Source: Holdemania sp. Marseille-P2844
GTDB lineage: Bacteria; Bacillota_I; Bacilli_A; Erysipelotrichales; Erysipelotrichaceae
Length of the DNA stretch: 64,000 bases
Direction: 5' to 3'
Assembly: GCF_900120005.1 (NCBI RefSeq)
Contig: NZ_LT635452.1
Span: 62,001 to 126,000, forward strand
Part shown: one piece after another, positions 17,991 to 25,255 of the stretch
Numbering within the stretch: the stretch's first letter is position 1
How the letters are laid out: each line of letters opens with the position of its first letter
The notes under the pieces: generated by a model
Database searches by the model: none
The model's input: the letters and a program-made list of their open reading frames with translations, nothing else
Told to the model about the DNA's origin: nothing
Program-made: the position numbers and the translations under genes

Positions 17991-18061
17991 TGGTACCGTT
18001 CCCATAATTAATATAGACCTGTCATTCGGAAATGTCAACAGGAAATATGGGAACGGTACCA
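17991..18061 (-). promoter_or_regulatory. scrA promoter between two operator copies
   Basis: Leftward promoter TTGACA (18033-18038), 17-bp spacer, TATATT (18010-18015). TGGTACCGTTCCCATA lies at 17991-18006, and its exact reverse complement at 18046-18061. Each copy holds an imperfect dyad GGTAC-C-GTTCC, typical of LacI-family operators. The spacing (55 bp centre to centre) would allow a repressor dimer at each side of the promoter, or looping. Confidence 0.85.
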
Positions 18062-18210
18062 TATTTTTTAATAATCGTTTATTTTTATCGTTTTCCCTTT
18101 CTTTCAACTTGGCTTTTCTCCCATTTTCGGCGTTGATTTTTTTATCATGATCTGAAGGACGGTGAAAAAAAGCGGGCTGTGCCCTTCATAGCGACAGGGG
18201 AAAACAAAAA

Positions 18211-18232
18211 AGCGCTATCGGTCGATAACGCT
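18211..18232 (-). terminator. Terminator overlapping the end of scrR
   Basis: Read leftward, AGCGTTATCG pairs with CGATAGCGCT (one G-U pair) and is followed by TTTTTTG. The scrR stop codon (18215-18217) lies inside the 3' arm, so the ribosome finishing scrR would cover the hairpin. Confidence 0.75.
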
Positions 18233-19198
18233 TTCGCCTTCGATTAAAGTATACCCGATCTTAACGGATTCCACCGGATTGCCCGCGATCAGTTCGAGAA
18301 TCAGCTCGGCGGCGGTGCGGCCTTCCAGCTCATAGTCGAAACGCACCGTGGTTAACGCCGGAGTCAGGACTTCAGAGACATCGTAGCCGCCAAAACCGAC
18401 TAACGATACATCCTGCGGAATCCGCAGCCCTGCGCTGTGCAGTTCCTTAAATGCGGCCAGCGCCAGATTGTCCGTTGCGCAGATCAGACAGTCCGGGCGG
18501 TGCGTTTTGAGGTATTCCCGCACAACCTGACGGGAGGTCGCAAAACTGAAATCGGTTTCCAGAAAATCAATCCGGGAAAGTCCGGTTTCCTGTAAGCCGT
18601 CCAGAATTCCCTGCTTGCGCGTGATCCCGACGGCCTTATCCGTTTCGCTGACGCCCAGCAGGCAGACCGCTTGATGATGAGTCTGTCCGATCCGCAGTCC
18701 AACCTCGCGGCCGGCTTCGTAATCGTTCAGTGTGATCGTGACGACGTCCGCCATTTCCTGCGCCAGCACGATCACCGGCAGGCGCAGCTTATGGATGATC
18801 CGTTCATGTTCCGGCGTGATCTGCGTGGCTAACAAAATAATTCCCTCGACGTTCATCCGGCTGAAGCTTTCCAGACTCGACAGCTCGCGGATTTCATTGT
18901 GATTTGTGTTGATCAGCAGCGGCGTATAACCCGATAAGCGCAGCTGCTCGTCCAATGCCGTCAGCACCCGCGCACTGGTGCGGGAATCAATCGAGGGCGT
19001 GATCACCCCGATCTGATAGGAATGCCGGGCTTTCAGCGTCTTCGCTACGGAATTGGGCTGATAGTGATATTCCCGGCAGACCGCTTCAATCCGCAGCCGC
19101 GTTTCTTCTTTGACATAACCGCCGTTAAAGTAGCGGGATACTGTGCTTTTGCCTACGCCCGCAAACTCGGCGATTTCCTTCATCGTTATTTTCGTCAT
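18215..19198 (-). CDS. scrR: LacI-family sucrose operon repressor
   Basis: 327 residues from the ATG at 19198 (AAAGGAAGACAGA upstream); a longer frame reaches 19228. The N-terminal LacI HTH is clear (MKEIAEFAGVGKSTVSRYFN). The periplasmic-binding-like effector domain spans 60-327 with the usual ends (VVTITLNDYEAGREV, ISLVGFGGYDVSE-type strand). It is encoded just upstream of scrA on the same strand, and the twin operators at the scrA promoter are its natural target. No comparable copy was seen in front of scrR itself. Confidence 0.88.
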   Translation of the reverse strand: MTKITMKEIAEFAGVGKSTVSRYFNGGYVKEETRLRIEAVCREYHYQPNSVAKTLKARHSYQIGVITPSIDSRTSARVLTALDEQLRLSGYTPLLINTNHNEIRELSSLESFSRMNVEGIILLATQITPEHERIIHKLRLPVIVLAQEMADVVTITLNDYEAGREVGLRIGQTHHQAVCLLGVSETDKAVGITRKQGILDGLQETGLSRIDFLETDFSFATSRQVVREYLKTHRPDCLICATDNLALAAFKELHSAGLRIPQDVSLVGFGGYDVSEVLTPALTTVRFDYELEGRTAAELILELIAGNPVESVKIGYTLIEGESVIDR

Positions 19199-19228
19199 TC
19201 TGTCGTCTTCCTTTATGCGTTTCATCAT

Positions 19229-19872
19229 AGCATAACCGCCGGGCCGGATTCAAGGCATGTGGGTTAAACCTGCGGCGAAGAGCCGATCTATATTGATCAA
19301 TTTCTAAACTGAGGGCAAAGGTATGATCGTCTTGTTTTCAAGCGGCATAAGGGTAAAAATGTGATGCTGCATCAGAATCGAAGGGAAAATCAGGGTTTTG
19401 TCATTTCGCCCTGGATTCACACTTCCCCTTCACTTTGCAGCGTCGTGACTAATTCTGGGTGTCTTAGCGGACGTCTTTTCCTTGTTGCCTGTTCGCTGAA
19501 GCGTATAGAAAGTTTTGGCGCCTGTTTGCGGTTTAAAAGATAAAAAAACGGGAAGAAGCTCAGAACAGAAGAAAAGCGGGTTCGGGTTGCCATGGGAAGC
19601 AAGTGGACGGAAGCGGCCTGTGCAGGCAGGGGAGCATCGCCATGGGAAAGAATAAAAAAGGACTCGATCCGCAGAGAGTCTTGCTTGACAATGCAGGATA
19701 AATTGGCTATTCTACCATTGTTAGAATAACCTAACATATTTTTTAAACTTGTAACCGATTACAATGGAAAATGATGTTTCCGACCTCTGTTTTTTTATTC
19801 TCAAACACGGTAAAATAAAACGGTCTTGTCCCCTGCGACAGGAAATCTTACAAACAGTTATAGGAGGATACT
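19229..19872. other. Long upstream region of the pfl locus
   Basis: About 640 bases without a credible gene. The last 130 bases are the pfl control region with a cre site. A 6-bp inverted repeat (ATTCTA/TAGAAT, around 19713-19731) and a hairpin CCTGCGACAGG-like word near 19835 are also present. The rest, including minus-strand open frames from 19417, has no ribosome site or recognisable protein. Confidence 0.5.
19749..19764. promoter_or_regulatory. cre (CcpA) site upstream of pfl
   Basis: TTGTAACCGATTACAA is a perfect dyad and matches the Bacillus cre consensus TGWNANCGNTNWCA at every position. It lies 109 bases upstream of the pfl start, so CcpA could activate or repress pfl according to sugar supply. 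A Rex-type site is less likely because the central CG fits cre. Confidence 0.75.
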
Positions 19873-21930
19873 ATGGAAGACTGCTACAAGGGATTTGTTG
19901 AAGGCGTCTGGTCCCGCGAGATCAACGTCCGCGACTTCATCCAGAAGAACTACACCCCGTATGACGGCGACGATTCGTTTCTGGCGGGGCCGACGGAAGC
20001 CACGCTGAAACTGTGGGATCAGGTCATGGAGCTGAGCCGCCAGGAGCGCGAAGCCGGCGGCGTCCTGGATATGGATACCAAGATCATCTCGACGATTACT
20101 TCCCACGGCCCGGGTTATCTGAACAAGGATCTGGAAAAGATCGTCGGCTTTCAGACCGACAAACCGTTCAAGCGTTCCCTGCAGCCTTACGGCGGCATCC
20201 GCATGGCGCAGAAAGCCTGCTCGGACAACGGCTATGAAGTCGACCCGGAGATTGTCGATTTCTTCACCGTCCACCGCAAAACTCACAATGCGGGCGTGTT
20301 CGACGCCTATACCCCGGAGATGCGGGCCTGCCGTTCCAGCCATGTTATCACCGGTCTGCCGGATGCTTACGGCCGCGGCCGGATTGTCGGCGACTATCGC
20401 CGGATTGCGCTGTATGGCGTTGATCGTCTGATTGAAGACAAGCAGCATCAGAAGGATTCGACGCGCGTCATCATGTATTCCAACGTCATCCGTGAACGGG
20501 AGGAACTGTCGGAACAGATCCGCGCGTTACAGGAGCTGAAAAAACTCGGTGAAATCTACGGCTATGATATTTCCCGGCCGGCCAAGGATACCAGGGAAGC
20601 GATCCAGTGGCTGTATTTCGGCTATCTGGCGGCCGTTAAGGAACAAAACGGCGCGGCGATGTCGCTGGGCCGGACCTCGACCTTCATTGATATCTACGCT
20701 CAGCGCGACCTGGACAACGGCGTTTACACCGAGGAAGAAATCCAGGAATTCATTGATCATTTCATCATGAAGCTGCGGCTGGTCAAGTTTGCCCGTACCC
20801 CGGAATACAACGAACTGTTCTCCGGCGATCCGACCTGGGTCACGGAATCGATCGGCGGCGTCGGCATCGACGGCCGGCATCTGGTCACCAAGTCTTCCTT
20901 CCGTTACCTCCATACCTTAAAGAATCTGGGCACCGCGCCGGAACCGAACCTGACGGTGCTGTGGTCGACGCGGCTGCCGCAGAACTTCAAGCGATTCTGT
21001 GCCAAGACCTCGATCGAGTCCTCGTCCATCCAGTATGAAAACGACGATCTGATGCGCGTTACCCATGGCGACGATTACACGATCGCCTGCTGCGTCTCCT
21101 CGATGCGCATCGGCAAGGAAATGCAGTTCTTCGGCGCCCGCGCGAATCTGGCGAAGTGCCTGTTGTACGCGATCAACGGCGGCGTCGATGAAATTTCCGG
21201 CAAGCAGGTCGGACCGGAATACCGGCCGATCACTTCGGAATATCTGGATTACGACGAAGTTATGCACAAATACAAGCAGATGATGAAGTGGCTGGCGCAG
21301 GTCTATGTTAACGCGCTGAACATCATCCATTATATGCACGATAAATATTGTTACGAAAAGCTGCAGATGGCGCTGCATGACAAGGACGTCAAGCGCTGGT
21401 TTGCCACCGGCATCGCGGGTCTGTCCGTCGTTGCCGATTCACTCTCCGCGATCAAATATGCCAAGGTCAAGGCGATCCGGGATGAACGCGGCATCGTCGT
21501 CGATTATGAAGTCGAGGGCGACTTCCCGAAATACGGCAACGACGACGACCGCGTCGACGCGGTTGCCAGCGAGATCGTCCACACCTTCATGACTTACATC
21601 AAGGGCAACCACACCTACCGCGGCGGCATCCCGACGACCTCGATCTTAACGATCACCTCCAACGTCGTCTATGGCAAGAACACCGGTTCCACCCCGGATG
21701 GCCGTAAGAAGGGCGAGCCGTTTGCGCCGGGCGCCAATCCGATGCACAAGCGCGACAGCCATGGCGCCGTCGCTTCACTGGCTTCGGTTTCCAAGCTGCC
21801 GTTTGCGGATGCGCAGGACGGTATCTCCAACACCTTCTCGATCATTCCCAACGCGCTGGGTAAGGAGATCGTCACCAGCGGCGATCTGGAAGTCGAGCTG
21901 GAGCTGGATGAAATTGAAAGCAACGAATAA
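19873..21930 (+). CDS. pflB: Pyruvate formate-lyase large subunit lacking the glycyl radical domain
   Basis: 685 residues; ordinary PflB is about 745-760. Converts pyruvate and CoA to acetyl-CoA and formate. It follows the family closely from the N-terminus ([17 protein letters not shown]) through the active-site pair Cys406-Cys407 in [19 protein letters not shown] to the ending [10 protein letters not shown] near residue 660. After this it diverges into an acidic tail ([14 protein letters not shown]) and stops. The C-terminal part with the radical glycine is missing here and is supplied by the gene at 22188. The start has AGGAGGATACT. It is the first gene of pflB-79aa-glycyl domain-pflA, all on one strand. 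The stop is followed in the same frame, after one codon, by the next ATG. Confidence 0.93.
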   Translation: MEDCYKGFVEGVWSREINVRDFIQKNYTPYDGDDSFLAGPTEATLKLWDQVMELSRQEREAGGVLDMDTKIISTITSHGPGYLNKDLEKIVGFQTDKPFKRSLQPYGGIRMAQKACSDNGYEVDPEIVDFFTVHRKTHNAGVFDAYTPEMRACRSSHVITGLPDAYGRGRIVGDYRRIALYGVDRLIEDKQHQKDSTRVIMYSNVIREREELSEQIRALQELKKLGEIYGYDISRPAKDTREAIQWLYFGYLAAVKEQNGAAMSLGRTSTFIDIYAQRDLDNGVYTEEEIQEFIDHFIMKLRLVKFARTPEYNELFSGDPTWVTESIGGVGIDGRHLVTKSSFRYLHTLKNLGTAPEPNLTVLWSTRLPQNFKRFCAKTSIESSSIQYENDDLMRVTHGDDYTIACCVSSMRIGKEMQFFGARANLAKCLLYAINGGVDEISGKQVGPEYRPITSEYLDYDEVMHKYKQMMKWLAQVYVNALNIIHYMHDKYCYEKLQMALHDKDVKRWFATGIAGLSVVADSLSAIKYAKVKAIRDERGIVVDYEVEGDFPKYGNDDDRVDAVASEIVHTFMTYIKGNHTYRGGIPTTSILTITSNVVYGKNTGSTPDGRKKGEPFAPGANPMHKRDSHGAVASLASVSKLPFADAQDGISNTFSIIPNALGKEIVTSGDLEVELELDEIESNE

Positions 21931-21933
21931 ACG

Positions 21934-22173
21934 ATGAAGCAGGAACAGCTGATCGACGATTTGATCGCGCAGCTGGACCAGTCCTTCGCCGCCGGCGTGG
22001 GCCATGTCAACGTCAGCGTCGAGGGATCGACGGTTCAGCTGGAGAAGATCGACAAAAATGAAGAAAGCCTGGTCAAAGAAGTGGAAACGCTGGGCTGTCT
22101 GGATTGTGAAAAACAGAATCTCGCGTGCAAGACCCCGACGTTAATGGAGGGGCTGGACCGGAACGAAGAATAA
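21934..22173 (+). CDS. 79-residue protein resembling a diverged half glycyl radical domain, with CxxC motif
   Basis: Residues 4-31 ([15 protein letters not shown], then [10 protein letters not shown]) align with residues 5-32 of the 80-residue glycyl radical protein ([19 protein letters not shown], then HHLNVNVF), sharing the ID-L--LD spacing, a G-H pair and the NV-V strand. The second half is unrelated: it has no RVSGYAV glycine loop and instead carries Cys55, Cys58 and Cys65 (GCLDCEK, LACKTP). It begins four bases after the pflB stop in the same reading frame, with a weak ribosome site, so translation is probably coupled. Function unknown. It may cap the open PFL subunit, help assembly, or bind a metal. 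It is not found in ordinary pfl operons as far as I recall. Confidence 0.75.
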   Translation: MKQEQLIDDLIAQLDQSFAAGVGHVNVSVEGSTVQLEKIDKNEESLVKEVETLGCLDCEKQNLACKTPTLMEGLDRNEE

Positions 22174-22187
22174 AGGAGGAAACGAAT

Positions 22188-22430
22188 ATGAGTACGATGG
22201 ATCAACAGATCGACAACCTGGTATCGCTTTTGGACGGTTATGCCGAAAAGGGCGGACATCATCTGAACGTCAACGTTTTCAACCGGGAAACGCTGCTGGA
22301 CGCTCAGGCACATCCGGAAAAATATCCGCAGCTGACCGTGCGCGTCAGCGGTTATGCGGTCAACTTCAACAAGCTGACGAAGGCGCAGCAGGACGAAGTC
22401 ATTTCGCGGACCTTCCACGAACAGATTTAA
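22188..22430 (+). CDS. Stand-alone glycyl radical domain of pyruvate formate-lyase (GrcA/YfiD-like)
   Basis: 80 residues from the ATG at 22188, preceded by a strong AAAGGAGG. The whole protein matches the C-terminus of Pfl[21 protein letters not shown], then [12 protein letters not shown] and the radical loop RVSGYAV with Gly55, ending in [10 protein letters not shown]. coli YfiD/GrcA has this domain too, but there it repairs an otherwise complete PflB. Here the large subunit has no glycine of its own, so this polypeptide must carry the radical for any activity. The strong ribosome site would allow excess over the large subunit. Six bases separate it from pflA. Confidence 0.93.
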   Translation: MSTMDQQIDNLVSLLDGYAEKGGHHLNVNVFNRETLLDAQAHPEKYPQLTVRVSGYAVNFNKLTKAQQDEVISRTFHEQI

Positions 22431-22436
22431 CGGCGT

Positions 22437-23186
22437 ATGAGCGAAGGCCGGATTCATTCGCTGGAAAGCTTCGGCACCGTCGACGGGCCGGGCGTCCGGC
22501 TGGTTGTGTTTGTCCAGGGCTGTCCAATGCGCTGCCGGTATTGTCATAATCCTGATACCTGGCGGCGCGAGGGTGGTCAAATGATGAGCGCGGCGGAAAT
22601 TCTTCGGACATACAAACGCAACGAAGCGTTTTACCGCGGCGGCGGAATCACGGTGAGCGGCGGGGAACCGCTGGGACAGAAGGAATTTGTCAGGGAGCTG
22701 TTTGCGGCGGCGAAGCAGGCTGGAATTCACACGTGTCTGGATACGTCGGGGATTTTATTTGATCCGTCCCATCCGGAAGCGTTCGATTCCCTGCTTGCGG
22801 TCACGGATCTGGTGCTGTTGGACATCAAGCAGATCGATCCGGCTCAGCACCGCTGGCTGACCGGGCAGGACAATGAGCGGATTCTGGCCTTCGCCAGGTA
22901 TTTGAACGCGAAGCAGGTTCCGGTCTGGATCCGGCACGTCTATGTCAACGCGTCCCTGAACCCGCCTGAGCAGTTATTCGCGCTGGGTGAGTTTTTAGGC
23001 ACACTGCACAATGTCAAAGCGGTCGACGTTCTGCCTTATCATACGATGGGCAAGGTCAAGTATGAGCAGCTGGGGCTGGCCTACCCGCTGGAAGGGATTC
23101 CGCAGGCGACGATGGAACAGGCCCGCCAGGCCCGCTCAACCATTCTTCAAGGCATGCGGAAAGCGCGGCGTCAGACTGTGTCCTGA
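22437..23186 (+). CDS. pflA: Pyruvate formate-lyase activating enzyme (radical SAM)
   Basis: 249 residues. Generates the glycyl radical by hydrogen abstraction with a 5'-deoxyadenosyl radical. The [4Fe-4S] cysteines are Cys29, Cys33 and Cys36 in GCPMRCRYCHNPD. The SAM-binding GGE motif is TVSGGEPLGQ. The family C-terminal LLPYHTMGKVKYEQLG is present. Length and domain match ordinary PflA (about 245). It has no strong ribosome site, starts six bases after the glycyl domain stop, and so is probably translated by coupling. Its substrate here should be the separate 80-residue domain, probably bound to the large subunit. Confidence 0.94.
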   Translation: MSEGRIHSLESFGTVDGPGVRLVVFVQGCPMRCRYCHNPDTWRREGGQMMSAAEILRTYKRNEAFYRGGGITVSGGEPLGQKEFVRELFAAAKQAGIHTCLDTSGILFDPSHPEAFDSLLAVTDLVLLDIKQIDPAQHRWLTGQDNERILAFARYLNAKQVPVWIRHVYVNASLNPPEQLFALGEFLGTLHNVKAVDVLPYHTMGKVKYEQLGLAYPLEGIPQATMEQARQARSTILQGMRKARRQTVS

Positions 23187-23220
23187 TAGGAACAATCTGA
23201 AAGCTGACTGGCATAAAAAA

Positions 23221-23277
23221 ACAACGCTGATGGAATTCCTGACTTCGGAGATTCTATGCAGCGTTGTTTTTGTGTGA
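23221..23277. terminator. Terminator after the pfl operon
   Basis: ACAACGCTG pairs with CAGCGTTGT, with T-rich sequence on both strands. It ends the pfl transcript and also the convergent flavoprotein transcript. Confidence 0.75.
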
Positions 23278-23357
23278 GTCCGGCGAAGATCAGCATGAGA
23301 TCTTCGCGGTTTAATCCCTTATCAGATACGCAAACCCGATGTAGGCAATTTCGGCGG

Positions 23358-24067
23358 TTAGTCCTGTGCGGTATAAATCGTTTTTCCAAACGTATAAGCG
23401 GTATCCAGATAGCCGGTATCCTCAATGTGCTTCGGACCCCCGCAGCCCCCGCAGCCGCCGGCCAGGACATGACCTTTGTCATGCCAGCTCAGATAATTTG
23501 AAATCACGTGCTGATAATAGGATAACGCCTGCTCGAAGGTCCACCAGTTGTCATCCGCCGCGCTCATCAGTAAAGCACAGTCCAGATCCGGGTATTTTTC
23601 ATACCGGCCGAAGGCGGATTCGGATCTTCGCTGCAGGTCGCGTACAACCGTTCCAGAACATTTTTGATGACACCGGTCAACGTCCAGTAACGCAGCGCTG
23701 AAGCGAAGACGACAAGATCGGTGTTTTTGATCGCTTCATAAATTTCTGTCATGTCATCCTGCTGCACGCAGCCTTTGCCATACCGGCATTGATCACACCC
23801 CAGACAACAGCGGATATCCCGGCTGCCAAGAAAAATCGAAGTGACTTCGTGACCTTGCGAAGCGGCGCCCTCGGCAAAACTGTCGGCCAGCTTCACCGTG
23901 TTTCCTTCCGGCGACGCGCCGATCAGAATCAAAATCCGGCGCGGCGTGATATCCGCGGCCGAGCCGATTTCCTGTGCCGCACAGCCGGGCAGGATACTCA
24001 TTGTCGCAACGCCGCAGGCGCCGGCGGCCGCGCTTTTAAGAAAAGTTCTTCGAGACATAATTTCCAT
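23358..24067 (-). pseudogene. Tat-exported flavodoxin-like reductase, frameshifted
   Basis: Two overlapping frames read as one NADPH-dependent FMN reductase-like protein of about 235 residues. The first (from 24067) has a twin-arginine leader (MSRRTFLKS) with a lipobox-like LPGCAA, the flavin loop GASPEGNTVKLADSF, and CCLGCDQCRYGKGC, the CxxC signature of iron-sulfur flavoproteins. It runs to NPPS near 23612 and then goes out of frame. The second frame resumes with FGRYEKYPDLDCALLMSA and ends in GHVLAGGCGGCGGPKH. One extra T in the TT run at 23611-23612 would rejoin them. Either a real disruption or a sequencing error. Confidence 0.8.
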
Positions 24068-24136
24068 GATTATTCTCCTCCTTGTCTCTCATCATAAAGT
24101 CTGGAATAACTCGAGAGTCAAGGCTTTTCTGGAAAT

Positions 24137-24859
24137 TTATTGAACTTCGGCCGGAATCCAGAGTTCATATCTACGGGTTTGTTTTCCCTGGTCATAGTCC
24201 AGGCTTAATACCCGGCAGATCCAATCTCCTTTTAATTGAATCCGCCTCTGTTTGAGCTGAGTCAGAACCGGAAGCAGGTCTGAGGATTGAATGACAGCCT
24301 CCGTTTGAATGATCGTTCTAAGACATTTTTGACCCGGCAGACTGCGGATCGGATTCTGAATTTGAAATCCATGCCGGGCTGCCGCCTCCGCTGTGACAAT
24401 AAAACCAAAATCGAAATCACTTCTCTGCGCTTCAAGGAGATCGACAGGAGCGAGAACGGCACAGGTAAATAAGTTCCGGTATTGCATGACCGGCTGATAG
24501 AGCGGACTGAAAATCATCGCTTCATTCAATTCGTCATGATGGCTGTAACAATAGAAATAACTGAGTGGCGCATCAATCCAATCCCATCGCATCAGCATTG
24601 ATGGAGAAAGCGCGCGGGCTTGCTTATAGCCGCTCAATTTATTTAGGGCCAGCTGTGTATCCTCTAATTGATGCTGGAGCGCTTGTTCCCGTTCTTCCAG
24701 CAGCCGACTCATTTTGGTTTCCGTCAGGGTATGCATCAGGATTTCGACTTCCCGGATTGTAAAACCCAATGCTGTCCAGTTCGCGCAGTCGTAGAGCCGG
24801 CGGATTTCACTGGCGGAATATTCTCGGTAGCGGCTTTCCGGATCCCGCGGCGGATTGAC
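24137..24859 (-). pseudogene. MerR-family regulator missing its N-terminal helix-turn-helix
   Basis: The open frame from 24859 reads RDPESRYREYSASEIRRLY followed by DCANWTALGFTIREVE, which is the wing and second half of a MerR DNA-binding domain. It then continues through a coiled-coil (SRLLEEREQALQHQLEDTQ) and a GyrI-like effector-binding domain ending at 24137. The first ~35 residues of MerR proteins (the helix-turn-helix ending in RTLRYYDEIGLL-type sequence) are absent: the frame is closed by a TGA at 24860-24862 and nothing clearly matching lies beyond. A TTG at 24769 could start a 210-residue product, but it could not bind DNA in the normal way. Likely decayed, with expression as a ligand-binding fragment possible. 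Confidence 0.7.
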
Positions 24860-24862
24860 TCA

Positions 24863-25213
24863 GGGAATTAAGATTATGGAATAAGCAGCTGTGGTTAAGC
24901 TTTCCCAGATTAGTAATTAAACGAAAGAGAAGGCAGAGAACGAGCAAAAAGCTGTGTTATTTCTATTACGCAAAAGGGGAGATTACCGCTTCAGAAAAAG
25001 ATGAAAGAAAGGATCATGAAGGAAAGAAGAACATTGATGGCTCATTTTTGAAAAAGGGATTCATTTTATTCGCTTTCTTGTGCGTTTGGCAAAATTGTAG
25101 ATTGTCATTCGTCTCAAAAAGCGTTCTGTGCAAACTTTCGCGGCGTGATCTTCTTTCTTCACACGGGAAAAGTGCGGCTTGGGTTCGATTGCTTGTCAGG
25201 CTGAATATAAAAG
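24863..25213. other. Intergenic, possible MerR N-terminal debris
   Basis: About 350 bases without a gene. The part just upstream of the headless MerR frame should have held its missing HTH. The translated frames there show only weak resemblance (LGKL-type word near 24915), consistent with decay. Confidence 0.4.
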
Positions 25214-25242
25214 AAAAGAGCGATCCGAACGGAGGCTCTTTT
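25214..25242 (-). terminator. Terminator of the secreted reductase gene
   Basis: Read leftward, AAAAGAGC pairs with GCTCTTTT across a 13-base loop and is followed by CTTTTAT. It lies 14 bases after the stop. Confidence 0.8.
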
Positions 25243-25255
25243 CGTTATTGATTGG

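Noticed and set aside
19417-19737. 106-codon minus-strand frame upstream of pfl
   Set aside because: No ribosome site, no domain, biased composition, in the region holding the pfl cre site.
19749-19764. Rex (redox) operator interpretation of the pfl upstream dyad
   Set aside because: The centre CG and flanks fit cre exactly, while Rex sites need TTGTTAA-type arms with an AT-rich centre. It cannot be fully excluded without binding data.
19873-22430. Single frameshift in an otherwise complete pfl gene
   Set aside because: The large subunit ends in a normal stop, the radical domain has its own start with a strong ribosome site, and a separate ORF lies between them. One insertion or deletion cannot produce this.
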